In this document: positions 51,161-62,690 of the stretch, in pieces | Layout: every line of letters starts with the position of its first letter | How positions within the stretch are numbered: the first letter of the stretch is position 1 | Source of the DNA: Petaurus breviceps papuanus | Taxonomy: Eukaryota > Chordata > Mammalia > Diprotodontia > Petauridae | DNA: 64,000 nucleotides | Reading direction: 5' to 3' | Assembly: GCA_028583685.1 (NCBI GenBank) | Contig: JAMXIF010000065.1 | Location: 34,001,700 to 34,065,699 of the forward strand | Position numbers and translations under genes: made by a program | Notes under the pieces: model-generated | What the model was told of the DNA's origin: nothing | Seen by the model: only the letters and a program-made list of their open reading frames with translations | Databases searched by the model: none

Positions 51161-52420
51161 CCCATTCAATTTAATAATCCTTCATTAGGCAGTTTCTGAG
51201 TGCAAGGCATTGAATTAGACGTTAGAGGTTCAATGATAGAAAAACAGTTCCTGCTCTCTAGGTACTTCCATTCTCTTTGGGAAATATAACATGTACCCAA
51301 AATAAGTGACTTGTAAAGGGGCAGCTAGGTGGTTCAGTGCATAGAGAACTGGGCTTGGATTCTGGAAGGCTCATCTTCATGAGTTTGGATCTGGCCTCAG
51401 ATGTTTACCAGCTGTGACCCTGGGCAAGTCACTTCACCTTGTTTGCCTTGGTTTCTCATCTGTAAAAATGAGCCAGAGAAGGAAATGACAAACCATGCCA
51501 GGATCTTTGCTAAGAAAAATGCACGTGGGATCACGAAGAATTAGAAATGACTAAACAATAAAACAACAACAAAAAGCTAATTGAGAAGGGTCAGTGTATT
51601 AAATATTGAAGTGATCAGGGAACTGAACCTCAAAAGGGGAAGGAAAAGTATTGTGAGAGGAAGAGGGAAGGAGAGAGTCCATTCTAGCCATGAGGAATGG
51701 CTTATGTTAATGCCTAAAGTTGGAGATTTAATATCAGTATTGGGGAATTAGCTGGAATCCATGAAGACATGTTAATTTTTAAATCAGGAAAAGAATCTAA
51801 CAGGCAAGTCAATGATGTGGCACTGTAATTTCAGAGAGGAATTAGGGATAGACTTTGGATAGATTTTGCATAGCAATAATTCAGCAGATAGGAACAAATG
51901 AGACCATGAAAGAGAGGAGTATTGAGCAGGAAACTAAGTGAATCCAGGGCAGCTCCTTGTGGGAATATAGTGGCTAGAGAACAGGAGGAAAATTAGGATC
52001 CAAATCAGACTGAGAAGGAAGAGTCCGATGGGTCGGAGGATAACCAGGCCAGAGCTGTAATGTCATAGAAGTCAGCGAAAGAGAGGGGGTATAAGTGACC
52101 AGAGTAATCAGCAGGGTCAAAGCCATAAAAAGAGTTCATGGAAGATGAGAACAGAGATCTTGGATCTGGAAGTTCAGAGATTATTGTTGACCTTGGGAAA
52201 AACAGTTTCATTTGAGATTAGATAACATGAATGTCTGATCAACCTAGTCAATACATTATTGTGACCCCCTCCAGCATTCTTCAGCAGCATAGGAATAGGA
52301 GCAGAAAAAGCAGGTAGTGGGGTGATCTAGGACAAAGGATTGCTCAGGAATAACCACCAAAAAATTAAGGGGACAAAGAATTCTGTAGGGACACGTATAC
52401 TTGAATTGATTAGTAAGGAT
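51161..52420 (-). mobile_element. L2 copy, antisense, with SINE insertion
   Basis: 'tgagtgcaaggcattgaatt' and 'cagttcctgctctctaggta' lie before a SINE at 51316-51573. After it come L2-like 'gggaactgaacctcaa' and an upstream L2 segment (51890-52340, 'acattattgtgaccccctcc'). Confidence 0.55.
51316..51573 (+). mobile_element. Marsupial SINE with RTE-like tail, sense
   Basis: 'ggggcagctaggtggttcag', 'gtgaccctgggcaagtcact', 'gagccagagaaggaaatgac' and 'gggatcacgaagaattagaa' are followed by an AAC-rich end. It is inserted in antisense L2. Confidence 0.9.
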
Positions 52421-53102
52421 CTATGCAAACGGAGGGCAAAACTCTCCAAGTACCATTTATCCTGTCTCTGAGAGGAACAGCCAGTTGTGAGGGGTGGTAT
52501 CTGAGGCCCTGATCAGGGTGCCACTCTGCTTTTGTCTTAAGTCCTTGTCTTTCTTGTTCCAAACACAGTGTTGGAGGCCCTCCTTAAAACAGCCCTAGGC
52601 CTTTGGCTGGCCCACCACCTTTTCTTGTCCTTTGTAATTTTGATGATGTGTGTCTTACATTTGGTCATCATTAGCAATATGCTGCTATGTTGTTAGTCAT
52701 ACTGAACATGTCCCCCTAATTGTCTCTTCAATTACCCACAACTTTGATTCTTCAAGGATTCTTATGTTCCTTGATTCATTACCACCCCCAAATCTTGTTG
52801 ATGTTATGTCCAGGATCAGCTTGAGAACCCTCAAAGCTCTGTATTTCTGTTTCTCTAAGTGCAGTAACAATGTGAAGTCTCATTTCCATAGCATTTTGTG
52901 GAAAGAAGGGTGCTAGGGGAGATAGTTTGGGAGATGCCACCAACATAACAACTTTCCAAGGCTTCACAGAGGAAGAAAAAAATAACTGAACATTATACAG
53001 ATATTTTAGATTTACTCCAAGGATCAGGGATTTCAGCATATGCTGTTCGTCCACCAATACTGATCATAACACAGCCCGTCTGTAACTTAGGATATGGTCT
53101 TT
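52421..53102. other. Intron, no recognised element
   Basis: Nothing identifiable is seen here. Confidence 0.4.
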
Positions 53103-53119
53103 AAGAATTGCCGTGACTG
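53103..53119. repeat. 5' target-site duplication of the HAL1
   Basis: AAGAATTGCCGTGACTG is repeated at 56036-56052 as AAGAATTTCCGTGACTG (one change). It is preceded by TTT, consistent with L1 endonuclease cleavage. Confidence 0.88.
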
Positions 53120-53806
53120 GGGGGCGGAGTCAAGATGGCAGAGTAGAAGCAGGACTTCCCCATTGCTCCGGCTCCCACCTTCCCCAATCCATGTAAAAAG
53201 GGACTCTAAACAAACTTTGGAGCTGCAGAACCCACAAAATGACACAGAGAAGCTAACCTCCGGCTGAGGACAGCCCGGCAGGCCGAGCCTAGCCCCACAC
53301 CCAGGCTTTAGCCCCAGGGCAGGCCTGACCAGCCACAGGCTGGAGGGACCCCAGATCCAAACAGCAGCTGTGGCTGTTTCCAGATTTGTCAACACATAGA
53401 TGTGAAGGACAAAGTGAGAGGTCAGTGCAGTCTGGACTTGGGGACCCAGTAAGTGGGAGTGCTTGGCTTTTGCTGCCTGAGTTAAGAAGCCGCTGAGACG
53501 CCAGCACAGCCAGCCAGCACCACATGGGAACTTCAGCTTCTTGCCTGCAGAGTGTAGGGGGACCAGGCACCAGTCTGAGGGGTAATCACTCTTGCTTTAA
53601 CCTTCTTGGATCTGGATTGCAGTCTAGGGTGGAGGTCCTGGGGTGTGTGTCCAGCTTGCCAGAGCATGTGGAGACCTCAGAGAGGGCACCCATCTAATAC
53701 CTCTGGCAGCTAATGAAACCCCAGCATTTGGGATGAAAGCTCCCCTGTCTGGTGGCAGAGTCCTACTGTGGCAAAAAGCCCAGGGGTCAAGTGACTGAGG
53801 GGCGAC

Positions 53807-54868
53807 ATGACTGGGCAAAGGAAACAAAGCAGACAGAAGATTCCAACATCACACTCCTATTTTGGGGACAAAAAGGATCAAAGCATGGAACAGAAGGAAG
53901 ACAGTGAAGTCAGAACTCCTGCACCAAAAGCTTCTAAGGAAAATACCAGCTGGTTGCAGGCCACAGAGGATCTTAAGAAGCAGATAAGAGAAGGGGAGGA
54001 AAAATTGGGAAGAGAAATGAGAACAATGCAAGAAAATTACAAAATGAGAGTCAACAGCCTGACTGAGGAAAATACCACCTTAAAAAATAGACTAATTCAA
54101 ATGGCAAAAGAGTCTCAAAAAGGCAATGAGGAGAAGAATGACTTAAAAAGCCGAATTTGCCAGATGGAAAAAGAATCTCAAAAGCTCAATGAGGAGAATC
54201 ATTGCTTCAGAATTGGATTGGAGCAAATGGAAGCTAATGACTTTATGAGAAATCAAGATGCTGTTAAACAGCTCCAAACAAATGAAAGAATAGAAGGCAA
54301 TGTGAAATATCTCATGGGAAAAACCACTGACCTGGAAAATAGATCCAGGAGAGATAATTTAAAAATTATTGGACTACCTGAAAGCCATGATCAAAGTAAG
54401 AACCTAGAAATCATCCTCCAGGAAGCTCTCAAAGAAAACTGCCCTGATGTTTTAGAACTAGAGGGCAAAATAGAGGTTGAAAGAATCCACTGATCACCTC
54501 CTGAAAAAGGTCCCAAAAAGACAACTCTTAGGAATATTATAGCCAGGTTCCGGAATTCCAAGATTTAGGAGAGAATATTACAAGCAGCCAGGAAGAAACA
54601 ATTTGAATATTATGGAAACACAATCAGGATAACCCAGGGTCTGGCAGCTTCTACACTGAGGGATCGAAGGGCTTGGAATATGAGATTCCAGAGGTCAAAG
54701 GAGCTGGGATTAAAACCAAGAGTCACCTACCCAGCAAAACTGAGTATCATGTTTCAGGGGAAAATGTGGTCATTCAGTGGAATAGAGGACTTTCAAGCAT
54801 TCTTGCTGAAAAAACCCGAGTTGAATAGAAAATTTGACATTCAGATACAAGAAGCAAGAGAAGCATGA
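53807..54868 (+). pseudogene. HAL1/L1 ORF1 (RNA-binding coiled-coil protein), two premature stops
   Basis: The frame starts MTGQRKQSRQKIP. A long coiled coil runs from about residue 45 to 175 (repeats such as QMAKESQKGNEEKND and QMEKESQKLNEENH). The RRM-like motif NRSRRDNLKIIGLPE is at about residues 182-196. The C-terminal domain (RAWNMRFQRSKELGLKPRVT, then YPAKLSIMFQGK) completes about 353 codons. L1 ORF1p is a trimeric RNA-binding chaperone needed for retrotransposition. A TGA at 54491-54493 (CGA decay in HRSPP) and a TAG at 54566-54568 interrupt the otherwise collinear frame, so this copy is dead. Confidence 0.9.
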
Positions 54869-55397
54869 GAAGGTAAACAGGGAAAAGAAATCATAAGGAA
54901 CTTATCAAAGTTGAACTATTAACATTCCTACATGGAAAAACAATAATTGTAACTTATGAAACTTTTCTCAGTAGTTGAAGGGAATATATATGTATATATA
55001 TGGGTATATGAACACATGTGAATGTGTGTATATATCTTTACAGGTATACATAGAGGGCACAGGACCAATTTAACAGGAAGGGATGATACTTAGTGAAATT
55101 AAGAGGTGAGAGAGGAATATAATGAGAGGAGATGGGGAGAGACAGAATGGGGTAAACTATCTCATATAGAAGAGGCAAGGGAAAATGGTTACAATGGAGG
55201 GGAAGAATAAAAAGGCAAAAGGGAATGGGTCAACCTTATTCTCATTGAATTTGGCTTGAGGAGGGAATGACATATACACTAAATAGGGTATCTCACCCTC
55301 TAGGAGAGTAGGGGGGGAAGGAGATGAGAGGGGGGATGATGAAAGGGAGGGCAGGCTGGGGGGGAGGGAAGTTGGTAGCACCCACTTTTGAAAAGGG

Positions 55398-55497
55398 NNN
55401 NNNNNNNNNNNNNNNNNNNNNNNNNNNNNNNNNNNNNNNNNNNNNNNNNNNNNNNNNNNNNNNNNNNNNNNNNNNNNNNNNNNNNNNNNNNNNNNNN
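55398..55497. other. Assembly gap of exactly 100 N
   Basis: One hundred consecutive Ns interrupt the HAL1 3' region. The 40 bases before (55358-55397) and the 40 bases after (55498-55537) are identical, which points to overlapping contig ends rather than missing sequence. Frames across the Ns are meaningless. Confidence 0.98.
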
Positions 55498-55748
55498 GGG
55501 GGGGAGGGAAGTTGGTAGCACCCACTTTTGAAAAGGGAAGGGATCAAAGTAGAGAATAGAACAAGTGGGAGGTGGGATAGGAAGGAGGGAAATATAATCT
55601 CTTTTAAATATATCTACTATGTTATTGTTTTGCATTAGCCACACATGTACAACCTATACTGAACTGCTTACCTTCCCAGTAAGGGTGGGTGACAAGGGAG
55701 GAAGGGAATGAATCTGGAATCCAAAGTTTTTTTAAATCAAATACTCAA

Positions 55749-55773
55749 ATATATATATATATATATATATATA
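55749..55773. repeat. (AT)n tract in the HAL1 3' region
   Basis: About 12 AT units. Confidence 0.9.
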
Positions 55774-56035
55774 CTATTATTAATACTATTTTACATGTAA
55801 TTGGGAAATAAGATATACAGGCACTGGGGCATAGAGATCCACCTGCCCTACTGGAAAAGTCGAAAGGGGTATGGGAGAAAATATGGGAGAGAGCAGATTG
55901 GAGGAGGGGACATCCTGTGGGACCGCTATTTTGGGGCAGTGGGTAGGGAAAAAAATGGGGAGAAAATTTGTAACTCAAAATGTGGTGGAAATGAATGATG
56001 TAAATCAGAAGTTAATAAAGCATTTGAAAAAAAAA

Positions 56036-56052
56036 AAGAATTTCCGTGACTG
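56036..56052. repeat. 3' target-site duplication of the HAL1
   Basis: This is the partner of 53103-53119, directly after the element's A run. Confidence 0.88.
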
Positions 56053-56317
56053 AAAAATTCAGCACTCTGTAGGTTGCCTGGAGATGAGCATCAGTAAACA
56101 TAAGAAAGTTGGGCTTTGGGCAATGCTCTCCAAGAGTCCGTGCTCTTTTTGGCATAGCTCTCAGAAGCATGGGCCTGCTGTTGTGTCCTGTGACATGTCA
56201 GGAGGTTGTCAAACGAGGATTCTTTTTTGTTTTTGTAACTTTGAAAACCTTAAAAACCTGGACAAACAGAAGACATTTAACTCTTTTTACAGCCTCATGG
56301 GATATGCAAAAGAATTT

Positions 56318-56476
56318 GGGGGCAGCAAGGTGGTGCAGTGAATAGAGCTTCGGTCCTAGAGTCAGGAGGATCTGAATTCAAATCTGGCCTCAGACACTTG
56401 ACACACTTACTAACTGTGTGACCTTGGGCAAGTCACTTAACCCCAACTGCCTTGCCTTCCCTCCAAAAAAAAAAAA
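56318..56476 (+). mobile_element. Marsupial tRNA-derived SINE with A tail, sense
   Basis: 'agcaaggtggtgcagtgaat', 'tctgaattcaaatctggcct' and 'gaccttgggcaagtcactta' are followed by an A run. The flanks AAAAGAATTT (56308-56317) and AAAAGAGTTT (56473-56482) are a likely TSD. An antisense MIR remnant follows at 56510-56640. Confidence 0.9.
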
Positions 56477-56969
56477 GAGTTTACAAAGCTTTTCCCTCCT
56501 ACAATCCCATAATGCCCAGGTAGCACTGATATTGAGGTACTCATTTTAGAGAGGAAGAGGCTGAGTCTCCAAAAAGTGAAATGACTTGGCCATTGGTGAG
56601 CAGAGAGGGTTAGCTACTTTGATGCAGTAAATGACATCTGCTTTCTTTGTGAATCTGGGAAGCAATAGTATGAATCAGTGAAGTGGCTCCTTTTTTTAAA
56701 ATGAAGGTGCTGTCTCATACCATTTGCCTGATTCTGAAGCACAGTGCATCTTTTCCCCCTCTAAAAACTGCCTTTTTTATCATACTTTTCTAGAACTGTG
56801 CTATTGATTCTGTTTTTGTATTGGCATAGACCATGATTCACTGTCTTTGTTACCTTGCTGCTTGTCCTTCGCTCTCTAAGAAGACCGTGACATCCAGGAA
56901 GGTTTTTAACCACAGGAGAAAAAGGAAAAGAAAAGGAGTGAGGGAAAATGTGAAGTCACATCAGACTAA

Positions 56970-58630
56970 CAAGCGCTAAGGATATGCTAGACACCATGCT
57001 AAGCGCTAGTGATACAAGAACAGGCAAAAACATAGTTCCTGCCACCCAGGAGTTTCCATTCTAGTGGGAGAGACAACCAGGCAACTAAAGATTTACACAG
57101 AGCAGGTGGAAGGAGCTTGGGGCAGGGAAAGCCTCAGTAGCTGGGGGGGCAGGAAAGGCCTCTTGGAGCAGCTGAGATCTGAATGGAGCCTTGAAGGAAG
57201 CCAGGGAATCTAATGAGAATGGGAGTCTGAAGATCTTCCCTGCCCCTTGGCCCTTTGATAGGCTTAAGTGACTCTGAGAACCTTCCCAGATTTGAAAATA
57301 TACTCTGCCCCCCAATTGGCTGAATGTGGTCACCTGGAGCCTGTGGTGGGAGGCTTGTTTTTCAGGAATGCCCACACCTTGTTATTTTGTGATTGGACAG
57401 TGGGTCAAGAAGGCTGTGATGTTCTCTGAGCCAGGAGAAGGCTATATATGCCCTGATGTGAGGTTTTGTTTTGGGGCTCACTTTGAGAAGAGTTGTGTGA
57501 GTTGACCAGACGAGACTCTGGGCAGCCATTGAGCCCCGCCTCCCCCCGGCTTTGAAAACCCAGACATTGGCACTTCCCTCTCTGGTAACTGACTAGGTAT
57601 GGATGTAATGGTCAGACAGCTGGAAGCCTGTCTGCTGATCTGTTTCTCTGTCTGTATTTTTTTGTCTGCTTGTAACTTCTGTTTGTATTCTTTGAAGTTT
57701 GGGGTGCTGACCTTTTTCCCCTGAACTAGGTAAATGACATATGTTTGATTAAAGCAAGATTGTTAACCCAATTTGAGTTGCTTTCCTTTAGAAATGCAGA
57801 TCTAAGAACCTGTGTTGGCAGCCATCCTGGGTATGCTAGGGTGCTTAGTGCTCCAGGGTACAGAGGATTCCAGGCAGAGGGGAGGGCACAGATATGGGAG
57901 ATGGAGTGTGATGTTTAAGGAAATGCTCGTAGAGTGTGTTTAGGGAAGTATAAGAAGGCTAGACAGGGGCCAGTTGTGAAGTTTTAGATGCCAAGCAAAG
58001 GAGTGTATATCTCACCCCAGAGAACAGGCAGGCACTGGAGCTCTGTGAGCAGGGTTTATCATGGTCAGTCCTGCACTTTGGAAAAACTACTTTGGCATTG
58101 GGTAGACGATGAATTGAAGTGGGAGGAGATTTGAGGCAGGAAGAGTGCTTGGGCTATTGCAATAGTCCAAGGAAGAGATGACAAGGACCTTTACCAAGGT
58201 GTCAGCTGTGTGAGGGAGAGAAGGAGACAGATGGAAGAAATGTTGTGAAGGTGGAAATGGCAGGATTTGTCAGTGGGCTATATAGGTGAGAGGAACAAGA
58301 GGATGCAAGGGTGATGCCTGGATTGGGAGTCAGTGTTAACAGGGAGGGTGGGAGTGCCCTTTCCAAGAAGAGGACATTTGGAAAGAGGGGAGGGCATAGG
58401 GGGAAGAATAACGAGATCTATTTCAGATAAGTTGAGTTTGAAATGTCTTTGGGAGATCCAGTTTCACATGCCCAAAAGGCAATTGTTGATGTGGGTTGGG
58501 AGCACAGGAGAGAGACTAGGGAAAGATACAGAGGTCTGGGAGTCATCTGAAAAGAGGTGATAATTGATGAAATCACCAAGTTAACTAGTTTAGAGGGAGA
58601 AGAGAAGAAGACCCCGGATAAACCCTGGGG
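56970..58630 (-). mobile_element. L2 LINE, antisense, split by a solo LTR
   Basis: 56980-57208 ('agacaccatgctaagcgcta', 'tccattctagtgggagagac') and 57863-58630 ('aggattccaggcagagggga', 'ggctattgcaatagtccaag', 'gttgagtttgaaatgtcttt', 'gaagaagaccccggataaac') run in antisense L2 order from the 3' end toward the RT. Confidence 0.8.
57209..57862 (+). mobile_element. Second solo LTR of the same endogenous retrovirus family
   Basis: About 650 bp, with a start (TAATGAGAATGGGA) and an end (near GGGTACA) comparable to 23598-24119. The shared 3' half is 'ctgacctttttcccctgaac' and 'gcagatctaagaacctgtgt'. It has a TATATATG box near 57442 and a GATTAAAG signal near 57748. No internal genes are present. 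It is a solo LTR fossil inside L2. Confidence 0.65.
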
Positions 58631-58689
58631 TAAACCTGCTGTTAGTGGGGATGCCAGGGATGAAGAGGAAGGGAAGGCAGCATGTTGTA

Positions 58690-59010
58690 ATGAAAAGAGC
58701 ACTGGTGGGGCGGCTAGATGGTGCAGTGAATAGAGCACTGGCCCTGGAGTCAGGAGGACCTGAGTTCAAATCCGGCCTAAGACACTTAACACAAAAACTA
58801 GCCATGTGACCTTGGGCAAGTCACTTAACCCCAACTGCCCTCCAAAAAGCAAAAAAAGAAAAGAAAAGAAAAGAACATTGGCTTTGGAGTCAGACAGCTA
58901 AACTTCCTAACCTTGCTCTGCCACCTGTGACCAACCCTGGGTGACCTTTGGCAGGTGATCTCACTTCTCTGGCCCTCAGTTTCTTCATCTTCAAAAGGCT
59001 CCTAGGGACA
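58690..59010 (+). repeat. MIR-type SINE, sense, split by a younger SINE
   Basis: MIR starts at 58690-58705 ('gaaaagagcactgg') and resumes at 58882-59010 ('ctttggagtcagacagctaa', 'ctttggcaggtgatctcact', 'ctcagtttcttcatcttcaa'). Confidence 0.75.
58706..58868 (+). mobile_element. Marsupial tRNA-derived SINE inserted in MIR
   Basis: 'ggctagatggtgcagtgaat', 'gacctgagttcaaatccggc' and 'tgaccttgggcaagtcactt' are followed by an AAAAG-rich tail. The TSD is AAAAGAGCACTGG (58693-58705) versus AAAAGAACATTGG (58869-58881). Confidence 0.9.
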
Positions 59011-60085
59011 GTTCATTGGCTAAACTGACACTCCTTTTGCTCCAAACATCCCCCCAGCTCTCACAGTTCTTCTTCCTACAGCACCTTGTTACCTGACGTG
59101 ATATGACAGTGTCGTAAAACCCTGAGTCCTCACTGCTGACTGCATTGCTGGGTTCAGAAAACCAATCCCTTCTAGCCAGAAATCCTGGGTCTTAGAGAGC
59201 TTTGAGGTTTTTTAAATCTTTTGAATTTGGGGTATGGAGAGAGGGGACATTATGAAGAGGCTTTATCTGATAAGGGCCAAATTTTGACACTTCTAAAAAT
59301 GGACCCAGTTTTTTTTATGGTGGTTTTAACCGAGGTGTTGGCCCCAGAGATAAGGTTGTTTTGAAAGAACATGAACCATGTTTAATGTTCAGTAGAGTGT
59401 TTATTCAGTTGGTAAATGTAGCTGTCAGCTCTGACTAGTCCCCATGCCTGCAAATACATGTGACTTTTAATGTAAAGTATTAGTAATTTTTCAAAGCATC
59501 CAGGGCTTTGAAATATTAGAGGCAAAAGTGATGTTTTTTCACTTTCTCTGCATTTACTAAAATAAATATTGCGGTTAACATGTCTGCTGCTTGGAGTATT
59601 GGTGCAGGCAGAAATGTTTTTCTCTATGTGTCTCTGACTCTGTCTCTTTATCCCCTTCCCTCTTCCCTCCTCCTTTCTCTAACTCCACTAAACACAAATC
59701 AAAATTACTAGTTTAAAGTTTAAGCAAATGCTTAGGATTAGCAGTAGAAATTTCTGGCTTGCTTTCATGACATTGGTTTTGAATTCTGTCAGAAGGAAAG
59801 GATGATCACTGATTTCTCCTCTTCCCCTTCTTGTTTTTCAAGCTTAATGGAAAATGAGATTGTTTGACTAGAGCCCTTAGCTCAATAAGGTTAATCTTTT
59901 GTACATTTCGGACAAGTTTGCATTAGGTCTTCTGTTTTAATTGATTTTAATTTTGAGCTTGAGATAGCCTTGCAACATCTATCCCTCCTCACCAGTGACC
60001 ATATCCAACTGTGGTTATTTGAATACTTTGACAGGCAAGGTGGGTTTGGCTTTGGAAGGGCAGGATGAAAAATCTAGAGGAGGTG
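59011..60085. other. Intron, no recognised element
   Basis: No gene or clear repeat is seen here; the sequence looks single-copy. Confidence 0.4.
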
Positions 60086-60089
60086 GCAA

Positions 60090-60270
60090 GGGATCATAGG
60101 ATTTAGGTCTGGAAGGGAAGAACTAGAGAAATCATCTAGTCTAACCACGACATTTTACCAATGAAGAACCTGAGAGGAAATGGCTTGTCTAAAAATCACA
60201 GAGATGATGAGCCAGAGGTGGGATCTGTACCCAGGTCTCTTGATTCCACAGTCAGTGTTCTTTCTCATTC
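60090..60270 (-). repeat. MIR-like SINE remnant, antisense
   Basis: 'aggatttaggtctggaaggg', 'catctagtctaaccacgaca' and 'ggtgggatctgtacccaggt' represent a frequent mammalian SINE type. The stretch 60271-61830 holds nothing else recognised. Confidence 0.5.
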
Positions 60271-61827
60271 TCAAATTGCCATTGGCTTGGGTGAGAAAAT
60301 GGAGCCATTTTCTGATCCTGGCCCTGGTGTTCTATGTCCTTTCTCAGGATTCCAGCTGCCCAGGGTAACTTAGCATCTCCTGAAGTGGTTCAACATTTGG
60401 CAAGGAAGTGAGTGTTGATTCTTGGGACCTGTGGTTGTGCTTGTGGCGATGGCAGGCCAGATGGGCTCAGAGTCACCATCAGTCACCTCATACTTTTTAG
60501 CACCTTTGCCAAGTTGGAAAACATTTCCTGTGCTCACCCATCTTTTTTGGCAACCCTCATGGAGACAAGAGCTAGTCAATACACTTTAGCCTTTTTTTAG
60601 ATTGATACAAAAAGTCCTTTTTTCTCTTCAGGTTGGGCTAAAAGCTGAGCCTGTGAAAAGGAGTGAGGCTACTGATTCATCCTGCCCGACTGTTTGTCTT
60701 TCATACGGTTAGCCAAATGTTTAAGAAACATTTTCCTGAACACTCCATGAATGGAAGGTGACATTTCTGTTTCGTTGCCTTCCCCTCTCCATCCCACCCC
60801 CACACAGGATGAGGCACAAGATACAAGGGGTAAGCCTTGTTCTATTCAAGATACAAAGGGGAAAGAGAAAGTAAAACCTAGTTTAACCTAGGCCCACCAA
60901 CGTGACTGGAGACCCTCTCTCTGGAGTAATTCCTAAGCTTCTCTGCCTACACTTTTTCATTTGTCAGTAAATCAATGAACTCCTTGGGGGCTTTGCCAGG
61001 ATCTGTCTGTGGAGGCCAGTAAATGTTTAGATGATGGGAAATATCTTCTCTACATTGGTTGTTATTATTGTAAAAAGCTGAGGCCTGGCCTAGGTTTAGT
61101 GAAGTGCAGAAAACTAAGCTGCTTTTGGAAAGGACCTTTTGAGAGTAGCTCTACCAACTTTTTATTGTTACCCAAGTTCCCATCCCTGTTATGAGTTTCT
61201 CTTCTTCTCAGGTCCTTCTCAAACCCTCTTCTTCTTCCCATACAGCAGGATTCTTTTAGGGGAAGGAGAAACTGATGACAGTACTTTTCCTTTTGGGCCT
61301 GCTACCATTATCATGTGTTCCCCATCATGATGGCCTCCCCCTCACCTGGAAGGAAAAGAAGGCAAGGCTAGGAGCCAGAGTCAGTGCTGGCCCTTGGCTT
61401 CTCACCCCCAGCAGGAGCATCCCCTGGAACAGAGCTCTTCTCTGACTCTGTGTGGTCAGTCTCGGGTGGGAAATCATGCTGATTACACTTTCAGTAAATA
61501 TCAGGATTCCATCCTCTTTTTTGAACCCAAGTGCCATATCGTCCCCTTCAGCTTCCCTGGCTAATGTTGTCCCCATCAAAATCCCAAAGCCTTTTGGCAT
61601 CTGAAAACATTACAGGATAGGTAGACAGATTAGTCCTATTTCAACAATGCACATCTTTGGATGTCCACATCTGGAAAACAAATTAGCCAAATTATCTTTA
61701 GTTTTAATGTCCTGTTATGTTCAGCATGTCAAAATACAAGCTCCAGCTGGCTTGGAGGAATATATGTATTTTGCCAAAGTGGCCAACATACATAAGACTG
61801 CTTCCCCACTTTTGTGTGTTTAGATGT

Positions 61828-61830
<3 letters not shown>

Positions 61831-61866
<36 letters not shown>

Positions 61867-61872
61867 TGTGTA
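61831..61872. repeat. (TG)n microsatellite
   Basis: About 20 TG units with one A interruption, followed by a short GA run. Confidence 0.95.
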
Positions 61873-62169
61873 AGAGAGAGAGAAGCAGGAGAGTGGACTG
61901 TCTGTTACTCTGCATAGTTGACTAGGGCTGCATTCTTTATTGTTTCATTAAGATAAACCCTCCAGTCTTGGTGCTAATGAATTGATGGCAGTGGTTCTGT
62001 TTAAATCAAAATTGTCATAGGAGGCAGAGTCAGGGGAGATTTTCTGCAGTGATGTGACTGAACAGAGATGTATACTAGGCTGGACCTACACACAGACTTA
62101 CCTATATGCTTGATGAGCAAATGATAGGATCACGGAAACTAGAGCTAGTAAAGGACATCAGATGCTCCA

Positions 62170-62260
62170 TCGCAGGGGATTTGTAACCTTTTTCGTTTCG
62201 TGGAATCCTTTGGTGGTCTGCTCAGAATCATGTTTTTAAATAATTGCCAGAAATGCTCAG
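62170..62260. repeat. Putative ancient DNA-transposon remnant
   Basis: 'tttgtaacctttttcgtttc', 'ggtggtctgctcagaatcat' and 'gtttttaaataa' parallel the family seen at 4876. Confidence 0.35.
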
Positions 62261-62379
62261 CTTTTCTGGAAGTTAGTGAACATAAGTCTGTGATCATTTT
62301 TCCCACCTCGGTTCACTTACTCCCTACATTTTCTCCACAGACATGGGGGTCTCGTCTCTTATCCAGAATCCCATCTCCT

Positions 62380-62690
62380 GAGTGTAGAGATGAAGAAACC
62401 AAGACCCAGGTTGTTTAGGTGACTTGCTCAGGGTCACAGAGATGCACTCAAGTCTCCTGTTACCTTCCCATGTGGAAAAATAGCTCAAATAGGAGAATTA
62501 CAGAATTCTAGGGTTTGGGAGTTAGAAGGGCCCTTGGGGTTCATCTAGTCCCATCACTTTAAAAATGGGCAAACTGAAACTAGAGAGGACAAGTGATTTG
62601 CCTGTGGTCACCCAGTGAATTCATGGCCCAGTGAGGGGAAGGACCTGGGTCTCCCATCTCCACATTGAAGGCTCTTTTCCTTATTAGGAG
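62380..62690 (-). repeat. Two MIR-like remnants, antisense
   Basis: 62385-62460 ('gaagaaaccaagacccaggt', 'tcagggtcacagagatgcac') and 62500-62690 ('aattctagggtttgggagtt', 'ggttcatctagtcccatcac', 'tggtcacccagtgaattcat'). Confidence 0.55.

Larger units (their letters stand above)
53120..56035 (+). mobile_element. Near full-length HAL1 (ORF1-only L1 relative), sense
   Basis: The element starts with an L1-type 5' end ('ggggcggagtcaagatggca', with a CAAGATGGC YY1-like motif). It carries ORF1 at 53807-54868, then about 1.1 kb of non-coding purine-rich 3' sequence, and ends 'gttaataaagcatttg' plus an A run. No ORF2/RT segment is present, which defines HAL1. The TSD is 17 bases with one mismatch (53103-53119 AAGAATTGCCGTGACTG; 56036-56052). 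The near-intact structure suggests moderate age. Confidence 0.85.

Noticed and set aside
55157-55644. Frames spanning the N run
   Set aside because: They cross the assembly gap and a purine-rich HAL1 3' region.
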